Shown one piece after another: positions 49,291-58,894 of a stretch of 64,000 nt of DNA. A program made the translations under genes and the position numbers. The stretch comes from Marinobacter sp. Arc7-DN-1 (GTDB lineage: Bacteria > Pseudomonadota > Gammaproteobacteria > Pseudomonadales > Oleiphilaceae), in the NCBI RefSeq assembly GCF_003441595.1, contig NZ_CP031848.1:3286001-3350000 (forward strand), given 5' to 3'. Position 1 is the first letter of the stretch; every line of letters starts with the position of its first letter. The notes beneath the pieces were generated by a model. It ran no database searches. It was given only the letters and a program-made list of their open reading frames with translations, and was not told the origin of the DNA.

Positions 49291-49647
49291 ATGGCACGTA
49301 TAGCCGGTGTCAATATACCCGATCACAAACATGCTGTTATCTCGCTGACCTACATCTTTGGTGTTGGCAAGACAACAGCCCAGAAGCTTTGCGACGCAAC
49401 CGGTGTCAAGCCGGACGTCAAGGTCAAGGACCTGAGCGACGAGCAGCTTGAAGCACTTCGTACTGAAGTGGGCAAGGTGTCTGTCGAAGGCGATCTGCGT
49501 CGTGAAGTACAGATGAACATTAAGCGTTTGAAGGATCTCGGATGTCACCGTGGTCTGCGTCATCGTCATGGCCTTCCGGTCCGTGGCCAGCGCACCAAGA
49601 CCAACGCACGCACCCGTAAAGGTCCTCGCAAACCTATTCGTAAGTAA
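49291..49647 (+). CDS. rpsM: 30S ribosomal protein S13
   Basis: 30S head protein contacting P-site tRNA. 118 residues from ATG 49291 ([20 protein letters not shown]); in-frame upstream codons fall in the leader hairpin and are rejected. Signature [20 protein letters not shown]. Confidence 0.97.
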   Translation: MARIAGVNIPDHKHAVISLTYIFGVGKTTAQKLCDATGVKPDVKVKDLSDEQLEALRTEVGKVSVEGDLRREVQMNIKRLKDLGCHRGLRHRHGLPVRGQRTKTNARTRKGPRKPIRK

Positions 49648-49660
49648 CAGGTAGGCAATC

Positions 49661-50050
49661 ATGGCAAAGCCAGGTACACGTACCCGTAAAAAGGTGAAAA
49701 AGACGGTTGTTGATGGCGTCGCGCACATTCACGCGTCCTTCAACAACACTATCGTGACCATTTCTGACCGTCAGGGCAACGTCCTGTCCTGGGCCACCTC
49801 CGGTGGTTCCGGTTTCCGTGGGTCACGCAAGAGTACACCTTTTGCTGCGCAGGTAGCAGCTGAAAGAGCCGGTAATGCGGCTGCTGAATACGGCCTTAAA
49901 AACCTGGACGTAGAGGTTAAGGGTCCTGGGCCCGGACGTGAATCTGCAGTTCGCGCGCTGAACGCGTGTGGCTACAAGATCACCAACATCACAGATGTGA
50001 CGCCGATTCCCCATAACGGCTGTCGTCCGCCCAAAAAGCGCCGCGTCTAA
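49661..50050 (+). CDS. rpsK: 30S ribosomal protein S11
   Basis: Platform protein near the E site. 129 residues; [19 protein letters not shown] and the C-terminal [18 protein letters not shown] are typical. Confidence 0.97.
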   Translation: MAKPGTRTRKKVKKTVVDGVAHIHASFNNTIVTISDRQGNVLSWATSGGSGFRGSRKSTPFAAQVAAERAGNAAAEYGLKNLDVEVKGPGPGRESAVRALNACGYKITNITDVTPIPHNGCRPPKKRRV

Positions 50051-50068
50051 CACAGGAGACAGTGAATT

Positions 50069-50689
50069 ATGGCTCGTTATATAGGCCCGAAGTGCAAGCT
50101 GTCTCGTCGTGAAGGGACAGATCTTTTTCTGAAGAGCGGTGTTCGCGCGCTCGATTCAAAGTGTAACATCGAGACTCCGCCGGGTATGCACGGCGCGCGT
50201 CGCGGTCGTCTGTCCGAGTACGGCGTACAGCTTCGTGAAAAGCAGAAAGTTCGTCGTATCTACGGCGTACTGGAGAAGCAGTTCCGCAACTACTATAAAG
50301 AGGCAGCCCGAATCAAAGGTGCAACCGGTGAAAACCTGCTGCAGCTTCTGGAAGGCCGCCTGGATAACGTTGTATACCGCATGGGCTTTGGTTCTACCCG
50401 TGCAGAGTCCCGTCAGCTCGTTTCTCACAAAGCCATCCTGGTAAACCACAAGGTAGTGAATATCGCTTCCTATCAGGTCAAGCCGGGTGATGTTGTGAGT
50501 GTGCGTGAGAAGGCCAGAAACCAGCTGCGTGTCAAAGGCGCACTGGATCTGTCTGCAAGTCGTGCACCGGTGAGCTGGGTAGAGGTCGACGCCAACAAGA
50601 TGTCCGGCGTTTACAGGTCAGTACCCGAGCGTACTGAATTGCCGGCCGACATCAACGAGAACCTCATCGTCGAGCTTTACTCCAAGTAA
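50069..50689 (+). CDS. rpsD: 30S ribosomal protein S4
   Basis: Primary 16S-binding protein and the alpha-operon repressor in E. coli. 206 residues; [20 protein letters not shown] and an S4 domain ([20 protein letters not shown]). No CxxC zinc motif, as in other gammaproteobacteria. Confidence 0.97.
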   Translation: MARYIGPKCKLSRREGTDLFLKSGVRALDSKCNIETPPGMHGARRGRLSEYGVQLREKQKVRRIYGVLEKQFRNYYKEAARIKGATGENLLQLLEGRLDNVVYRMGFGSTRAESRQLVSHKAILVNHKVVNIASYQVKPGDVVSVREKARNQLRVKGALDLSASRAPVSWVEVDANKMSGVYRSVPERTELPADINENLIVELYSK

Positions 50690-50736
50690 AGCCTGATTTG
50701 CAACGTAAGTAGCAACGATAGCAGATAGGGGCGTCT

Positions 50737-51741
50737 ATGCAGCGTTCAGTACATGAGTTATTGACACCTCGTACCATTGACGTGAAGGAATCAAGCGCCA
50801 CACGTGCCAAGGTTACGCTTGAGCCTCTGGAAAGGGGCTTTGGTCATACCCTGGGTAGTGCACTGCGCCGGATTCTCTTGTCTTCGATGCCGGGCTGCGC
50901 CGTGACTGAAGCGCAGATCGGCGGTGTCCTGCACGAGTACAGTGCCATTGAGGGTGTCCAGGAAGACGTGATTGAGATTCTTCTGAATCTCAAGGGCGTC
51001 GCCGTAAAAATGCACGGTCGGGACGATGCCGAGCTTACGCTCAGCAAGAAAGGCCCGGGCGTTGTGACAGCCGGTGATATCAAGCTGGATCATGATGTCG
51101 AGATTGCTAACCCGGAGCACGTGATCTGTCACCTTAGCGAGAAAGGTGAAGTGAACATGCGGCTCCGCGTTGCCCGTGGTCGCGGCTATGAGCCGGCAGA
51201 CCAGCGTGGTCTTGACGAGGACGAAACTCGTGCCATCGGACGCCTGCAGCTGGATGCAACGTTCAGCCCGGTTCGTCGTGTGGCTTATGCCGTGGAAAGT
51301 GCACGGGTAGAGCAGCGGACCGATCTGGACAAGCTGGTTATTGACCTGGAGACCAATGGCACCATCGACCCGGAAGAAGCAATTCGCCGGGCGGCTACCA
51401 TTCTCCAGCAGCAACTGGCGGTGTTCGTCGATTTCGATCATGAGAAAGAACCCGAGCGCGTTGAAGAAGAGGAAGAAATCGATCCGATTCTGCTGCGCCC
51501 GGTTGATGATCTGGAGTTGACAGTGCGTTCAGCTAACTGCTTGAAGGCTGAGAACATTTACTACATCGGCGATCTTATCCAGCGCACAGAAGTTGAGCTG
51601 TTGAAGACGCCTAACCTTGGTAAAAAGTCGCTGACCGAGATCAAGGACGTTCTGGCGTCCCGTGGTCTGTCATTGGGTATGCGTCTTGATAACTGGCCAC
51701 CGGCTAGCCTTCGTGGCGACGACCGGGTTCTGGGCGGTTAA
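50737..51741 (+). CDS. rpoA: DNA-directed RNA polymerase subunit alpha
   Basis: Assembly scaffold of RNA polymerase. 334 residues. The N-terminal domain has [20 protein letters not shown]. The C-terminal DNA- and activator-binding domain has [20 protein letters not shown] and [20 protein letters not shown]. Normal length. Confidence 0.98.
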   Translation: MQRSVHELLTPRTIDVKESSATRAKVTLEPLERGFGHTLGSALRRILLSSMPGCAVTEAQIGGVLHEYSAIEGVQEDVIEILLNLKGVAVKMHGRDDAELTLSKKGPGVVTAGDIKLDHDVEIANPEHVICHLSEKGEVNMRLRVARGRGYEPADQRGLDEDETRAIGRLQLDATFSPVRRVAYAVESARVEQRTDLDKLVIDLETNGTIDPEEAIRRAATILQQQLAVFVDFDHEKEPERVEEEEEIDPILLRPVDDLELTVRSANCLKAENIYYIGDLIQRTEVELLKTPNLGKKSLTEIKDVLASRGLSLGMRLDNWPPASLRGDDRVLGG

Positions 51742-51774
51742 TCGCCGATTGGTTTAAGGTAAGGAATCAGAGCA

Positions 51775-52173
51775 ATGCGTCATCGTAAGAGTGGTCGTAA
51801 GTTCAGCAGGACCAGTGCGCATCGCAAGGCCATGTTCCGTAACATGACTGCGTCACTGGTTGAGCACGAGCTGATCAAAACAACGCTGCCGAAAGCCAAA
51901 GAGCTTCGCCGGGTAGCTGAGCCTTTGATCACGCTTTCCAAGAATGATTCGGTCGCGAATCGTCGTCTGGCGTTCTCACGCCTGCGCGACGATGCAGCGG
52001 TTGCCAAGCTGTTTGGTGAGCTTGGTCCCCGTTACAGCGAGCGTCCGGGTGGATACCTTCGTATCCTGAAGTGCGGTTTCCGTGCCGGCGACAATGCCCC
52101 CATGGCATTTGTTGAGCTGGTTGGTCGCCCACTGGATATTGAGGCGGAAGAAGTGGACGAAGACGAGGATTAA
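51775..52173 (+). CDS. rplQ: 50S ribosomal protein L17
   Basis: 132 residues starting [20 protein letters not shown], with [20 protein letters not shown]. Last gene of the alpha operon, followed by a strong terminator. The acidic tail ([10 protein letters not shown]) is slightly longer than in E. coli. Confidence 0.97.
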   Translation: MRHRKSGRKFSRTSAHRKAMFRNMTASLVEHELIKTTLPKAKELRRVAEPLITLSKNDSVANRRLAFSRLRDDAAVAKLFGELGPRYSERPGGYLRILKCGFRAGDNAPMAFVELVGRPLDIEAEEVDEDED

Positions 52174-52191
52174 TCGCCTCGGCTTGGTTCG

Positions 52192-52226
52192 AAAAAACCG
52201 GAAGGGTCAAGTCTTCCGGTTTTTTT
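52192..52226 (+). terminator. Rho-independent terminator of the alpha operon
   Basis: AAAAAACCGGAAG and CTTCCGGTTTTTTT flank an 8-nt loop; strong stem with a T-run, 18 nt after rplQ. Confidence 0.9.
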
Positions 52227-52243
52227 GTGCCTGGAATGAAAAA

Positions 52244-52273
52244 GGGGTCAGAAGAAGGCTTTCTTCTGACCCC
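52244..52273 (+). repeat. REP-like palindrome 1
   Basis: 30-nt near-perfect palindrome, GGGGTCAGAAGAAGG facing CTTTCTTCTGACCCC with one mismatch. It belongs to the GGGGTCAGA-type REP elements often spread by RAYT transposases (from memory). A sister copy lies 18 nt further on. Confidence 0.75.
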
Positions 52274-52291
52274 GTGTTTGCCCGTGACAGC

Positions 52292-52321
52292 GGGGTCAGA
52301 TGAAAGCTTTCATCTGACCCC
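52292..52321 (+). repeat. REP-like palindrome 2 at the uvrA 3' end
   Basis: 30-nt perfect palindrome, arms GGGGTCAGATGAAAG and its complement, sharing the GGGGTCAGA core with the first copy. It begins 4 nt after the uvrA stop, so its hairpin could also stabilise or end the uvrA transcript. Confidence 0.75.
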
Positions 52322-52325
52322 ATGT

Positions 52326-55148
52326 TCATCTCCGCAGCATCGGTTTCAGGTAACGACCCGTGTGGGAAGCCGGGCTATCTGCAACTTCTTCGGGTGTACC
52401 CTCTGCGATAATCTGTCCGCCACCGGAACCGCCTTCCGGGCCCAGGTCGATGATCCAGTCGGCGGTCTTGATCACGTCCAGATTGTGTTCGATCACGACA
52501 ATGGTGTTGCCGTGATCCCGCAGGCGTTCCAGTACATTGAGCAGCTGCTGGATGTCATAGAAGTGCAGGCCGGTGGTCGGTTCGTCCAGGATGTACAGGG
52601 TTTTGCCGGTATCCCGCTTGGACAGTTCCTTGGCAAGTTTTACCCGCTGGGCTTCGCCGCCGGAGAGGGTGACGGCGCTTTGGCCCAGGCGAATGTAGGA
52701 CAGGCCCACGTCCATCAGGGTCTGGAGTTTGCGGGCGAGGAACGGCACGGCATCGAAGAATTCCCGGCCCTCCTCAACGGTCATTTGCAGGACTTCGTTG
52801 ATGTTCTTGCCCTTGTAGCGGACTTCCAGGGTTTCACGGTTGTAGCGTTTGCCCTTGCAGACGTCGCAGGGAACATACACATCTGGCAGGAAGTGCATCT
52901 CTACCTTTATTACGCCATCACCCTGGCAGGCCTCGCAGCGGCCGCCTTTGACGTTGAAAGAGAAGCGCCCGGGTTTGTACCCCCGGGAGCGAGACTCCTG
53001 GGTGCCGGCGAAGAGTTCCCGAATAGGAGTAAACAGGCCGGTATAGGTGGCGGGGTTGGAGCGTGGAGTTCGGCCGATGGGGCTCTGGTCAATATCGATG
53101 ACCTTGTCTAGCTGGTCCAGGCCCTTCAGGGACTGATAGGGCGAATGGTTCAGGCTTGAGGCCTTGTTCAGCTTGGTGGCAGCCACCGGATACAGGGTGC
53201 TGTTGATCAGGGTTGACTTGCCCGAACCTGATACACCGGTGATGCAGGTCATCAGCCCGAGGGGCAGGGTAAGGGTGACATCCCTGAGATTATTTCCTGT
53301 TGCACCGGACAGGGTCAGTGTTTGACCGTTGCCCTTGTGTCGTTCTTTGGGAATCGCAATTTCCCGGGTGCCATTAAGGTACTGGCCAGTGAGCGAGTCA
53401 GGATTGTCGATGATCTGCTGAGGAGTGCCCTGTCCGATGACTTTCCCCCCGTGGATGCCGGCACCCGGGCCGATGTCGATCACGTGATCGGCGGCACGGA
53501 TGGCGTCCTCGTCGTGTTCAACCACAATAACGGTGTTGCCCAGATCCCTGAGGTGGGTGAGGGTGGCCAGCAGCCTGTCGTTATCCCGCTGGTGCAGGCC
53601 GATGGAGGGCTCGTCCAGGATGTACATGACGCCCACCAGCCCCGCGCCAATCTGGCTGGCCAAACGGATCCGCTGGGCTTCCCCGCCGGACAGGGTGTCC
53701 GCACTACGCTCAAGAGTCAGGTATTCCAGGCCGACATTCACCAGAAACTGCAGGCGTTGCCGCACCTCCTTCAGGATTTTCTCAGCGATTTCCCCTTTTT
53801 GCCCGGGCAGGGCCAGGGTCTCGAAATAGTTGTGCGCGTCGCCCACGGGCAGCCGGGTTACGTCTGAAATGTTGTGATCTTCGATAAATACATGGCGGGC
53901 ACTGCGGCGCAGACGTGAGCCGTGGCAATCCTTGCACGGCTGGGTGCTCAGGTTGCGGGCAAGTTCCTCCCGCATACTCTGGGAGTCGGTCTCCCGGTAG
54001 CGGCGCTCCAGGTTTGGCAGAATGCCCTCGAACGGATGAGCCTTTTCCATGATATGGCCCCGGGAATTCACATAACGAAACGGAATGTCTTCGTTGCCGG
54101 AGCCGAACAGCAACACGTTGCGAAATTCCTCAGACAGCTCCGCCCAGGGCGTTTCCAGATCGATACCATAATGCTCTGCTACGCTGCCGAGCATCTGGAA
54201 GTAGTAGACAGCTCTCCGGTCCCAGCCCTTGATGGCACCGGCGGCCAGCGTTGCTTCCGGGTGCTGGACAATCTTTTCCGGATCGAAGAACTGTTTTACA
54301 CCCAGACCGTCGCAGGTCGGGCAGGCGCCGGCCGGGTTATTGAACGAGAACAGACGGGGTTCCAGTTCACTGAGGGCATAGCCACACTGGGTGCATGCGT
54401 AGCGGGCGGAGAAGGTATGTTCTTCACCTTCACCGCTCATCGGAGCAACCAGGGCAATGCCATCCGACAGCTCCAGAGCGGTTTCAAAGCTCTCGGCAAG
54501 GCGCTGCTCCAGACCCGGCTTGACCTTGAAGCGGTCGACCACTACATCAATCTGGTGTTTGCGTTTCTTGTCCAGGGCGGGGGCGTCGTCGATGTCGTAA
54601 ACCGTGCCATCGATCCGAAGGCGAATAAACCCCTGGCTGCGCATGGTTTCGACCACCTGGAGGTGCTCGCCTTTCCGGTCACGAATGACCGGTGCCAGGA
54701 TTATCAGTTTGCTGTCCTCCGGCATCGCCAGTACCTGGTCGACCATCTGACTGATGGTCTGCGCCTCCAGGGGCTGGCCGTGGTCCGGACAGCGGGGCTC
54801 TCCGGCCCGGGCGAAGAGCAGCCGGAGGTAATCGTAAATCTCGGTAATGGTGCCCACGGTGGAGCGAGGGTTGTGGGAGGTGGATTTCTGTTCGATGGAA
54901 ATCGCCGGTGACAGGCCCTCGATGTGGTCCACATCCGGTTTTTCCATCATGGACAGGAACTGGCGGGCATAGGTGGACAGGGATTCCACGTAACGTCGCT
55001 GGCCTTCGGCATAGAGCGTGTCAAACGCCAGGGATGACTTGCCCGAACCGGAAAGGCCGGTTATCACAATCAGCTTGTCCCTAGGCATATCCAGGTCGAT
55101 GTTCTTCAGGTTGTGGGTTCGTGCCCCTTTGATCTGGATATGGTCCAT
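52326..55148 (-). CDS. uvrA: Excinuclease ABC subunit A
   Basis: Damage-recognition ATPase of nucleotide excision repair. 940 residues. Two ABC modules: Walker A motifs [15 protein letters not shown] (near residue 30) and [15 protein letters not shown] (near 640), and two signature sequences ([32 protein letters not shown]). Zinc fingers include [20 protein letters not shown]...CPTC and CEACQGDG...CDVCKG. Preceded by GAGG. No clear LexA box (CTG-N10-CAG type) is visible upstream, although this gene is SOS-controlled in E. coli. Confidence 0.98.
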   Translation of the reverse strand: MDHIQIKGARTHNLKNIDLDMPRDKLIVITGLSGSGKSSLAFDTLYAEGQRRYVESLSTYARQFLSMMEKPDVDHIEGLSPAISIEQKSTSHNPRSTVGTITEIYDYLRLLFARAGEPRCPDHGQPLEAQTISQMVDQVLAMPEDSKLIILAPVIRDRKGEHLQVVETMRSQGFIRLRIDGTVYDIDDAPALDKKRKHQIDVVVDRFKVKPGLEQRLAESFETALELSDGIALVAPMSGEGEEHTFSARYACTQCGYALSELEPRLFSFNNPAGACPTCDGLGVKQFFDPEKIVQHPEATLAAGAIKGWDRRAVYYFQMLGSVAEHYGIDLETPWAELSEEFRNVLLFGSGNEDIPFRYVNSRGHIMEKAHPFEGILPNLERRYRETDSQSMREELARNLSTQPCKDCHGSRLRRSARHVFIEDHNISDVTRLPVGDAHNYFETLALPGQKGEIAEKILKEVRQRLQFLVNVGLEYLTLERSADTLSGGEAQRIRLASQIGAGLVGVMYILDEPSIGLHQRDNDRLLATLTHLRDLGNTVIVVEHDEDAIRAADHVIDIGPGAGIHGGKVIGQGTPQQIIDNPDSLTGQYLNGTREIAIPKERHKGNGQTLTLSGATGNNLRDVTLTLPLGLMTCITGVSGSGKSTLINSTLYPVAATKLNKASSLNHSPYQSLKGLDQLDKVIDIDQSPIGRTPRSNPATYTGLFTPIRELFAGTQESRSRGYKPGRFSFNVKGGRCEACQGDGVIKVEMHFLPDVYVPCDVCKGKRYNRETLEVRYKGKNINEVLQMTVEEGREFFDAVPFLARKLQTLMDVGLSYIRLGQSAVTLSGGEAQRVKLAKELSKRDTGKTLYILDEPTTGLHFYDIQQLLNVLERLRDHGNTIVVIEHNLDVIKTADWIIDLGPEGGSGGGQIIAEGTPEEVADSPASHTGRYLKPMLRR

Positions 55149-55174
55149 AACACCTCGCTCGGATAAAAACGAAA

Positions 55175-55180
55175 ATTATA
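55175..55180 (-). promoter_or_regulatory. -10 element of a likely uvrA promoter
   Basis: TATAAT on the minus strand (55180-55175), 27 nt before the uvrA ATG. The best -35 is a weak TTCGCC 18 nt upstream. Consensus-based. Confidence 0.4.
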
Positions 55181-55334
55181 CCGCGTTGGGTCCCCCACGG
55201 CGAAAAGGGTGTAGGGGGCAAGGCGCAGTGACCGGTCCCCCGTTGCGGCGCCTTCTGTTACAATGCGCCGCCTGCGAGGGATATGTGCCCTCAATCTGAC
55301 TGCTTTCAACCCCCGGCTGAGGTACATAACTGCC

Positions 55335-56705
55335 ATGAACACGCTGGAAAAACGCTCCGTATCGGCCCTGGCGTCAGTCTACGCCATGCGCATGCTCGGA
55401 CTGTTCATGGTGATGCCGGTGTTCATGCTGCTCGGTAGCGAGCTTGAAGGCGCCACGCCCGCCTTGCTCGGTTTTGCCATGGGCGCCTATGGCCTCAGCC
55501 AAGCCTTGTTACAGATTCCTTTTGGCATGCTCTCTGACCGGGTCGGGCGAAAGCGCATGATCTATATCGGTCTCGTGCTGTTTGCTGCGGGTAGCCTTCT
55601 GGCTGGCGCCACGGATTCCATATACGTTGTGATTGCCGGGCGGATTCTTCAGGGGGCGGGGGCGATTGCCAGTGTGCTGATGGCCTTGCTCAGTGACCTG
55701 ACCCGGGAAGAGGAGCGAACCAAGGCCATGGCCACGGTGGGGATCACCATTGGTTTGTCGTTCTCGGTTTCTCTGGTTCTGGGGCCCCTTCTTGGTGCCT
55801 GGTGGGGGTTGTCCGGTATTTTCTATGTCACCGCGGCGTTGGCCGTTGTGGCGCTGGTGATTGTAAATCGTCTGGTACCTACCCCCCATCAGCACAAAAC
55901 CAGTGCCGATACTCATCCGGCCAGGGATATGCTGGGCCGTGTGGTTTCCGATGGCCGCCTGCTCAGGCTGGACTTCGGGATCTTTGCCCTGCACCTGGTG
56001 CTGACTGCTTTGTTTCTGGTATTTCCTTCGATGTTGCGGGATACCCTGGGGCTTGCCAGCAGTTCGCACTGGTGGTTTTACCTGAGCGTGATGGTAACGT
56101 CTTTTTTTGCCATGGTGCCGTTCATCATTATCGGCGAGAAAAAACGCAAGATGAAACCGGTTCTGTGTGGGGCCATCACCCTGCTGACCCTGGCCACCGC
56201 CGGGTTGACAGGGGTGTCCGCCAGCCTGGTGGCTGCGTGGGTTGGGCTGTTTTTCTTTTTCATGGCGTTCAACCTGCTGGAAGCCAGCCTGCCCTCGCTG
56301 ATCAGCAAGGAGGCGCCAGCGGCCAGCAAGGGGACGGCGATGGGTGTCTATTCCACGTCCCAGTTCATGGGCGCGTTTCTTGGCGGTTCGCTGGGCGGCT
56401 TCCTGTTAGAACAGTCCGGTACTGAGGGTGTCCTCTGGTTTATGGTTGTCGTGCTTGGTCTTTGGTTGCTGGTTGCCCTGACCATGCCTTCGCCCGGCTA
56501 TACCACCAGTTTCGTGGTACAGTTGCACAAGGTTATGGGTAACCAGTACGACGATATTGATGGCCACCTCCGTCGCCTGCCGGGTGTGCAGGATGTGGTC
56601 ATTGTTGAAGACGCTGCTACCGCCTATCTTAAGGTGGATCGTCAGCAATTTGATGAAGCGTTACTTGCGGACTTTTCCTTTGTCCGGCAGGCTAGCAATT
56701 GTTGA
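55335..56705 (+). CDS. MFS transporter with C-terminal YAM-like domain (YajR-like)
   Basis: Inner-membrane secondary transporter, substrate unknown. 456 residues from ATG 55335 (MNTLEKRSVSALASVYAMRM); an upstream in-frame ATG at 55263 adds an unconserved stretch. Twelve hydrophobic segments. The loop 2-3 motif is GMLSDRVGRKRMIYIG, the MFS signature. The last ~70 residues after the membrane part (MGNQYDDIDGHLRRLPGVQD, YLKVDRQQFDEALL) form a small ferredoxin-like fold as in E. coli YajR. Lies between uvrA and ssb, the same order as in Pseudomonas (from memory). Confidence 0.88.
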   Translation: MNTLEKRSVSALASVYAMRMLGLFMVMPVFMLLGSELEGATPALLGFAMGAYGLSQALLQIPFGMLSDRVGRKRMIYIGLVLFAAGSLLAGATDSIYVVIAGRILQGAGAIASVLMALLSDLTREEERTKAMATVGITIGLSFSVSLVLGPLLGAWWGLSGIFYVTAALAVVALVIVNRLVPTPHQHKTSADTHPARDMLGRVVSDGRLLRLDFGIFALHLVLTALFLVFPSMLRDTLGLASSSHWWFYLSVMVTSFFAMVPFIIIGEKKRKMKPVLCGAITLLTLATAGLTGVSASLVAAWVGLFFFFMAFNLLEASLPSLISKEAPAASKGTAMGVYSTSQFMGAFLGGSLGGFLLEQSGTEGVLWFMVVVLGLWLLVALTMPSPGYTTSFVVQLHKVMGNQYDDIDGHLRRLPGVQDVVIVEDAATAYLKVDRQQFDEALLADFSFVRQASNC

Positions 56706-56763
56706 AATCCGGAAGCCCGCAGGGAGTGCGGGTTGTCCCTGAAAACAGAGTCAGGAGCAGAAC

Positions 56764-57294
56764 ATGGCACGAGGCGTAAACAAGGTAATTCTTATCGGCA
56801 ATCTGGGGCAGGACCCGGATACCCGCTACACCCCCAACGGCAATGCCGTGGTGAATCTGAATCTTGCGACAGACGAGAGCTACAAGGATCGTCAAACCGG
56901 CCAGCTGGTGCCGAAAACCGAGTGGCACCGGATCGTGATGTTCGGCAAGGTTGCCGAAGTTGCCGGCCAGTACCTGCGTAAGGGCTCAAAGGTCTACATT
57001 GAGGGCAAGCTGCAGACGCGTAAATGGCAGAACAAGGAAGGCCAGGACGTTTACACCACCGAGGTGGTGGTGGATATCAATGGCCAGATGCAGATGCTCG
57101 ACAGCCGTGGTGCCGAAGGTGGCGCGAACCAGGGCGCCCCCGCGGGGCGGCCGCAGCAGTCTGACTATAACGCCCAGGGCGGGCAGCAGAACAATCCGCC
57201 ACCGAAGCAGCAGTCGGGCGACTATGGCAGCCAGCCGTCTCAGGGTAGTATGCCGGAGCCGGTGGACGATTTCGATGATGACATTCCGTTCTGA
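56764..57294 (+). CDS. ssb: Single-stranded DNA-binding protein
   Basis: Coats ssDNA and recruits repair and replication proteins. 176 residues from ATG 56764 with AGGAG upstream. OB fold at residues 1-115 ([40 protein letters not shown]), then a Gly/Gln/Pro-rich linker and the acidic tip DFDDDIPF that binds partners. Last core gene before the recombinase region. Confidence 0.97.
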   Translation: MARGVNKVILIGNLGQDPDTRYTPNGNAVVNLNLATDESYKDRQTGQLVPKTEWHRIVMFGKVAEVAGQYLRKGSKVYIEGKLQTRKWQNKEGQDVYTTEVVVDINGQMQMLDSRGAEGGANQGAPAGRPQQSDYNAQGGQQNNPPPKQQSGDYGSQPSQGSMPEPVDDFDDDIPF

Positions 57295-57375
57295 ATGACA
57301 TAAAGTAATTATTGTTAAGTGATTCATGGTCAGGTTTATTTAATAGATTGGTTTTACAGGCAATAAATGAAAAAT

Positions 57376-57414
57376 AAAGCCCTTTGAGTGTGTAAACATT
57401 TGAAGGGCTTTTTT
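57376..57414 (+). terminator. Rho-independent terminator after ssb
   Basis: AAAGCCCTT (57376-57384) and AAGGGCTTT (57403-57411), then a T-run. The stretch from 57295 to 57512 is AT-rich and otherwise without genes. It is a candidate location for the left junction of the recombinase-bearing region. Confidence 0.75.
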
Positions 57415-57416
57415 GT

Positions 57417-57444
57417 TTTACATAGTTTTGCTTGTATATAAGAT
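57417..57444 (+). promoter_or_regulatory. Candidate promoter for the recombinase genes
   Basis: TTTACA (57417-57422), a 16-nt spacer and TAAGAT (57439-57444), within an AT-rich TATATAAGAT stretch about 70 nt before the first recombinase start. Confidence 0.4.
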
Positions 57445-57512
57445 CGCACAAATGTCAGCTTGTAAAGATGGGGTTTTATGGCTATCCTTTTTTTGTCAAT
57501 AAGGGTGGTGTA

Positions 57513-58694
57513 ATGAAAATAGAGCTAGTCACACACAAAACGGGTGAGCAAATACCAATGATGCTGGATGCTTCTGGTATGCCAGTTGTCTTACCCAATG
57601 AGTTTGTCCTTTCCAGACGATCCCTTAGTACCAATACATTGGTTCGAAATTTGAGAGAGCTGTCAGTGCTCTATCGTTGGCTGGATAAATCAAATTGTGA
57701 CTTATCTGCGAAATTACTGGCTCAAAACTCATTCAATGAAGCGGAATTAAAAGGTGGTTTGGTTGAAGCGTTAAGAATCGATCAGGCAAATGGACGTATA
57801 AGTGCAGTAGCACCTAATACCTTCAATCAACGGTTAACAACTATCCGACAATTTTTCAGTTGGTGCATGGACGTTCTGACTAGTCAGCTGCCCCTATCTT
57901 CCTTGGACTATGAGCGTTTAAGGGAGAGAAAGTCATTTTTGCTTAAAGCGCTCGATGGTAGCTTTATGTCTGCCACACCAATGAGAAAGAGTCTTCGAAA
58001 GGGGCTAAATGAGGCAGAAGTTGATTTCTTGCTTGCGGTATTGCACCCCGATGCTGAGCAGGGTTATGGGCGAGATTCTGCTGTAAAATTTAGAAATTAT
58101 GTATCTGTTGGGCTGATGCTATTTTGTGGTTTAAGGCCAGGTGAGCTGCTTTGCCTCAGGGTAGAGGATGTCCAGGTTGGTGCGATTTCGGCGATAAAGG
58201 TTGAGCGTAGACCAGCGGACCCACTAGATGTAAGACGACCTAGGCCTCAAATAAAGCGCAATGGTCGAGTCATCCCGATTGAGAATAGGCAGCTTGCATT
58301 TGCTTTGGATGAGTACATTGTTACTTGGCGTGAAGTGCTTGAAAGTAAAAGCCAAGACGAATCAGACTATTTAATCTTGAGTGATGAGGGTTCGCCTTTG
58401 TCGCAATCCTCAATTACACAGTTCTTTCAGTTGTTGCGTTCGCAATACGCTGACGATCTTCCTGAAAACTTAACGGCCAAGTCTCTTAGGCATACATTCT
58501 CATCCCGGCTTGAACGGGTGTTGCGTGCTTCAGGAATGGATGAGCAGCGCAGAAGGGAAGCCCTAGCCTTGCTTCGTGGCGATAGTAGTTTGGATTCACA
58601 AGATACTTACATAGCCCAGGAAGTGGAGGAGCAGGCAATTAAGTCACTGAAGCGGTACCAGGCTGAAATAGTGTCTGGGAGGACGCCGGATTGA
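57513..58694 (+). CDS. Tyrosine recombinase, first of three (GinA-like)
   Basis: Site-specific integrase family; cuts and rejoins DNA through a tyrosine nucleophile. 393 residues from ATG 57513, with AAGGGTGG upstream; an earlier in-frame ATG at 57432 is unlikely. The N-terminal SAM-like core-binding part is at residues ~30-150. The catalytic domain carries the first Arg in FCGLRPGELLCLRVEDV. Box II is SLRHTFSSR, where Lys occupies the usual His position (KSLRHT), and the candidate tyrosine is in SLDSQDTYIAQ. More AT-rich than upstream genes. Its TGA overlaps the next gene's TTG start. Assignment to the ginA type of GInt islands rests on gene organisation and my memory of that family. Confidence 0.85.
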   Translation: MKIELVTHKTGEQIPMMLDASGMPVVLPNEFVLSRRSLSTNTLVRNLRELSVLYRWLDKSNCDLSAKLLAQNSFNEAELKGGLVEALRIDQANGRISAVAPNTFNQRLTTIRQFFSWCMDVLTSQLPLSSLDYERLRERKSFLLKALDGSFMSATPMRKSLRKGLNEAEVDFLLAVLHPDAEQGYGRDSAVKFRNYVSVGLMLFCGLRPGELLCLRVEDVQVGAISAIKVERRPADPLDVRRPRPQIKRNGRVIPIENRQLAFALDEYIVTWREVLESKSQDESDYLILSDEGSPLSQSSITQFFQLLRSQYADDLPENLTAKSLRHTFSSRLERVLRASGMDEQRRREALALLRGDSSLDSQDTYIAQEVEEQAIKSLKRYQAEIVSGRTPD

Positions 58695-58879
58695 ATACTA
58701 GATTATTGAAACCAAAGGCTGTCGAGCAGCCTTGGCCTGAGATAGAGAAACTAATTACCCGTGAAGGAAAGGAAGTTGATATATCCGGTGATACTTGGAG
58801 ATTGCCGTATTCTGCGAGGGATAATTCAACCCTGAATTTCACAAAGATAATTAACTCCGAAATCAGAGAAGCGTTCAAA
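58691..58879 (+). pseudogene. Tyrosine recombinase, second of three (GinB-like), 5' fragment split by IS66
   Basis: First 63 codons from TTG 58691 (after GGGAGGA), reading MNTRLLKPKAVEQPWPEIEK and ending at INSEIREAFK. The IS66 element begins at the next base. Removing the IS and one CGTTCAAA copy joins this frame directly to 61336 (D-H-V-A-D-R-L), restoring a 527-residue protein with no stop or frameshift. Confidence 0.88.
58872..58879 (+). repeat. Target-site duplication, left copy
   Basis: CGTTCAAA, identical to 61328-61335; 8 bp is the duplication length of IS66 elements. Confidence 0.92.
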
Positions 58880-58894
58880 GTAAGCGTCTGGCCA

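Noticed and set aside
52227..53111. Plus-strand frame opposite uvrA of 294 codons
   Set aside because: Fully antisense to uvrA, and its 5' part runs through the REP palindromes.
55149..55334. LexA box between uvrA and the MFS gene
   Set aside because: I searched for CTG-N10-CAG with an AT-rich centre and found no convincing match.
57361..57513. Possible tRNA or tmRNA gene as an integration target next to ssb
   Set aside because: No cloverleaf or CCA end is visible; only a terminator and an AT-rich promoter-like stretch.
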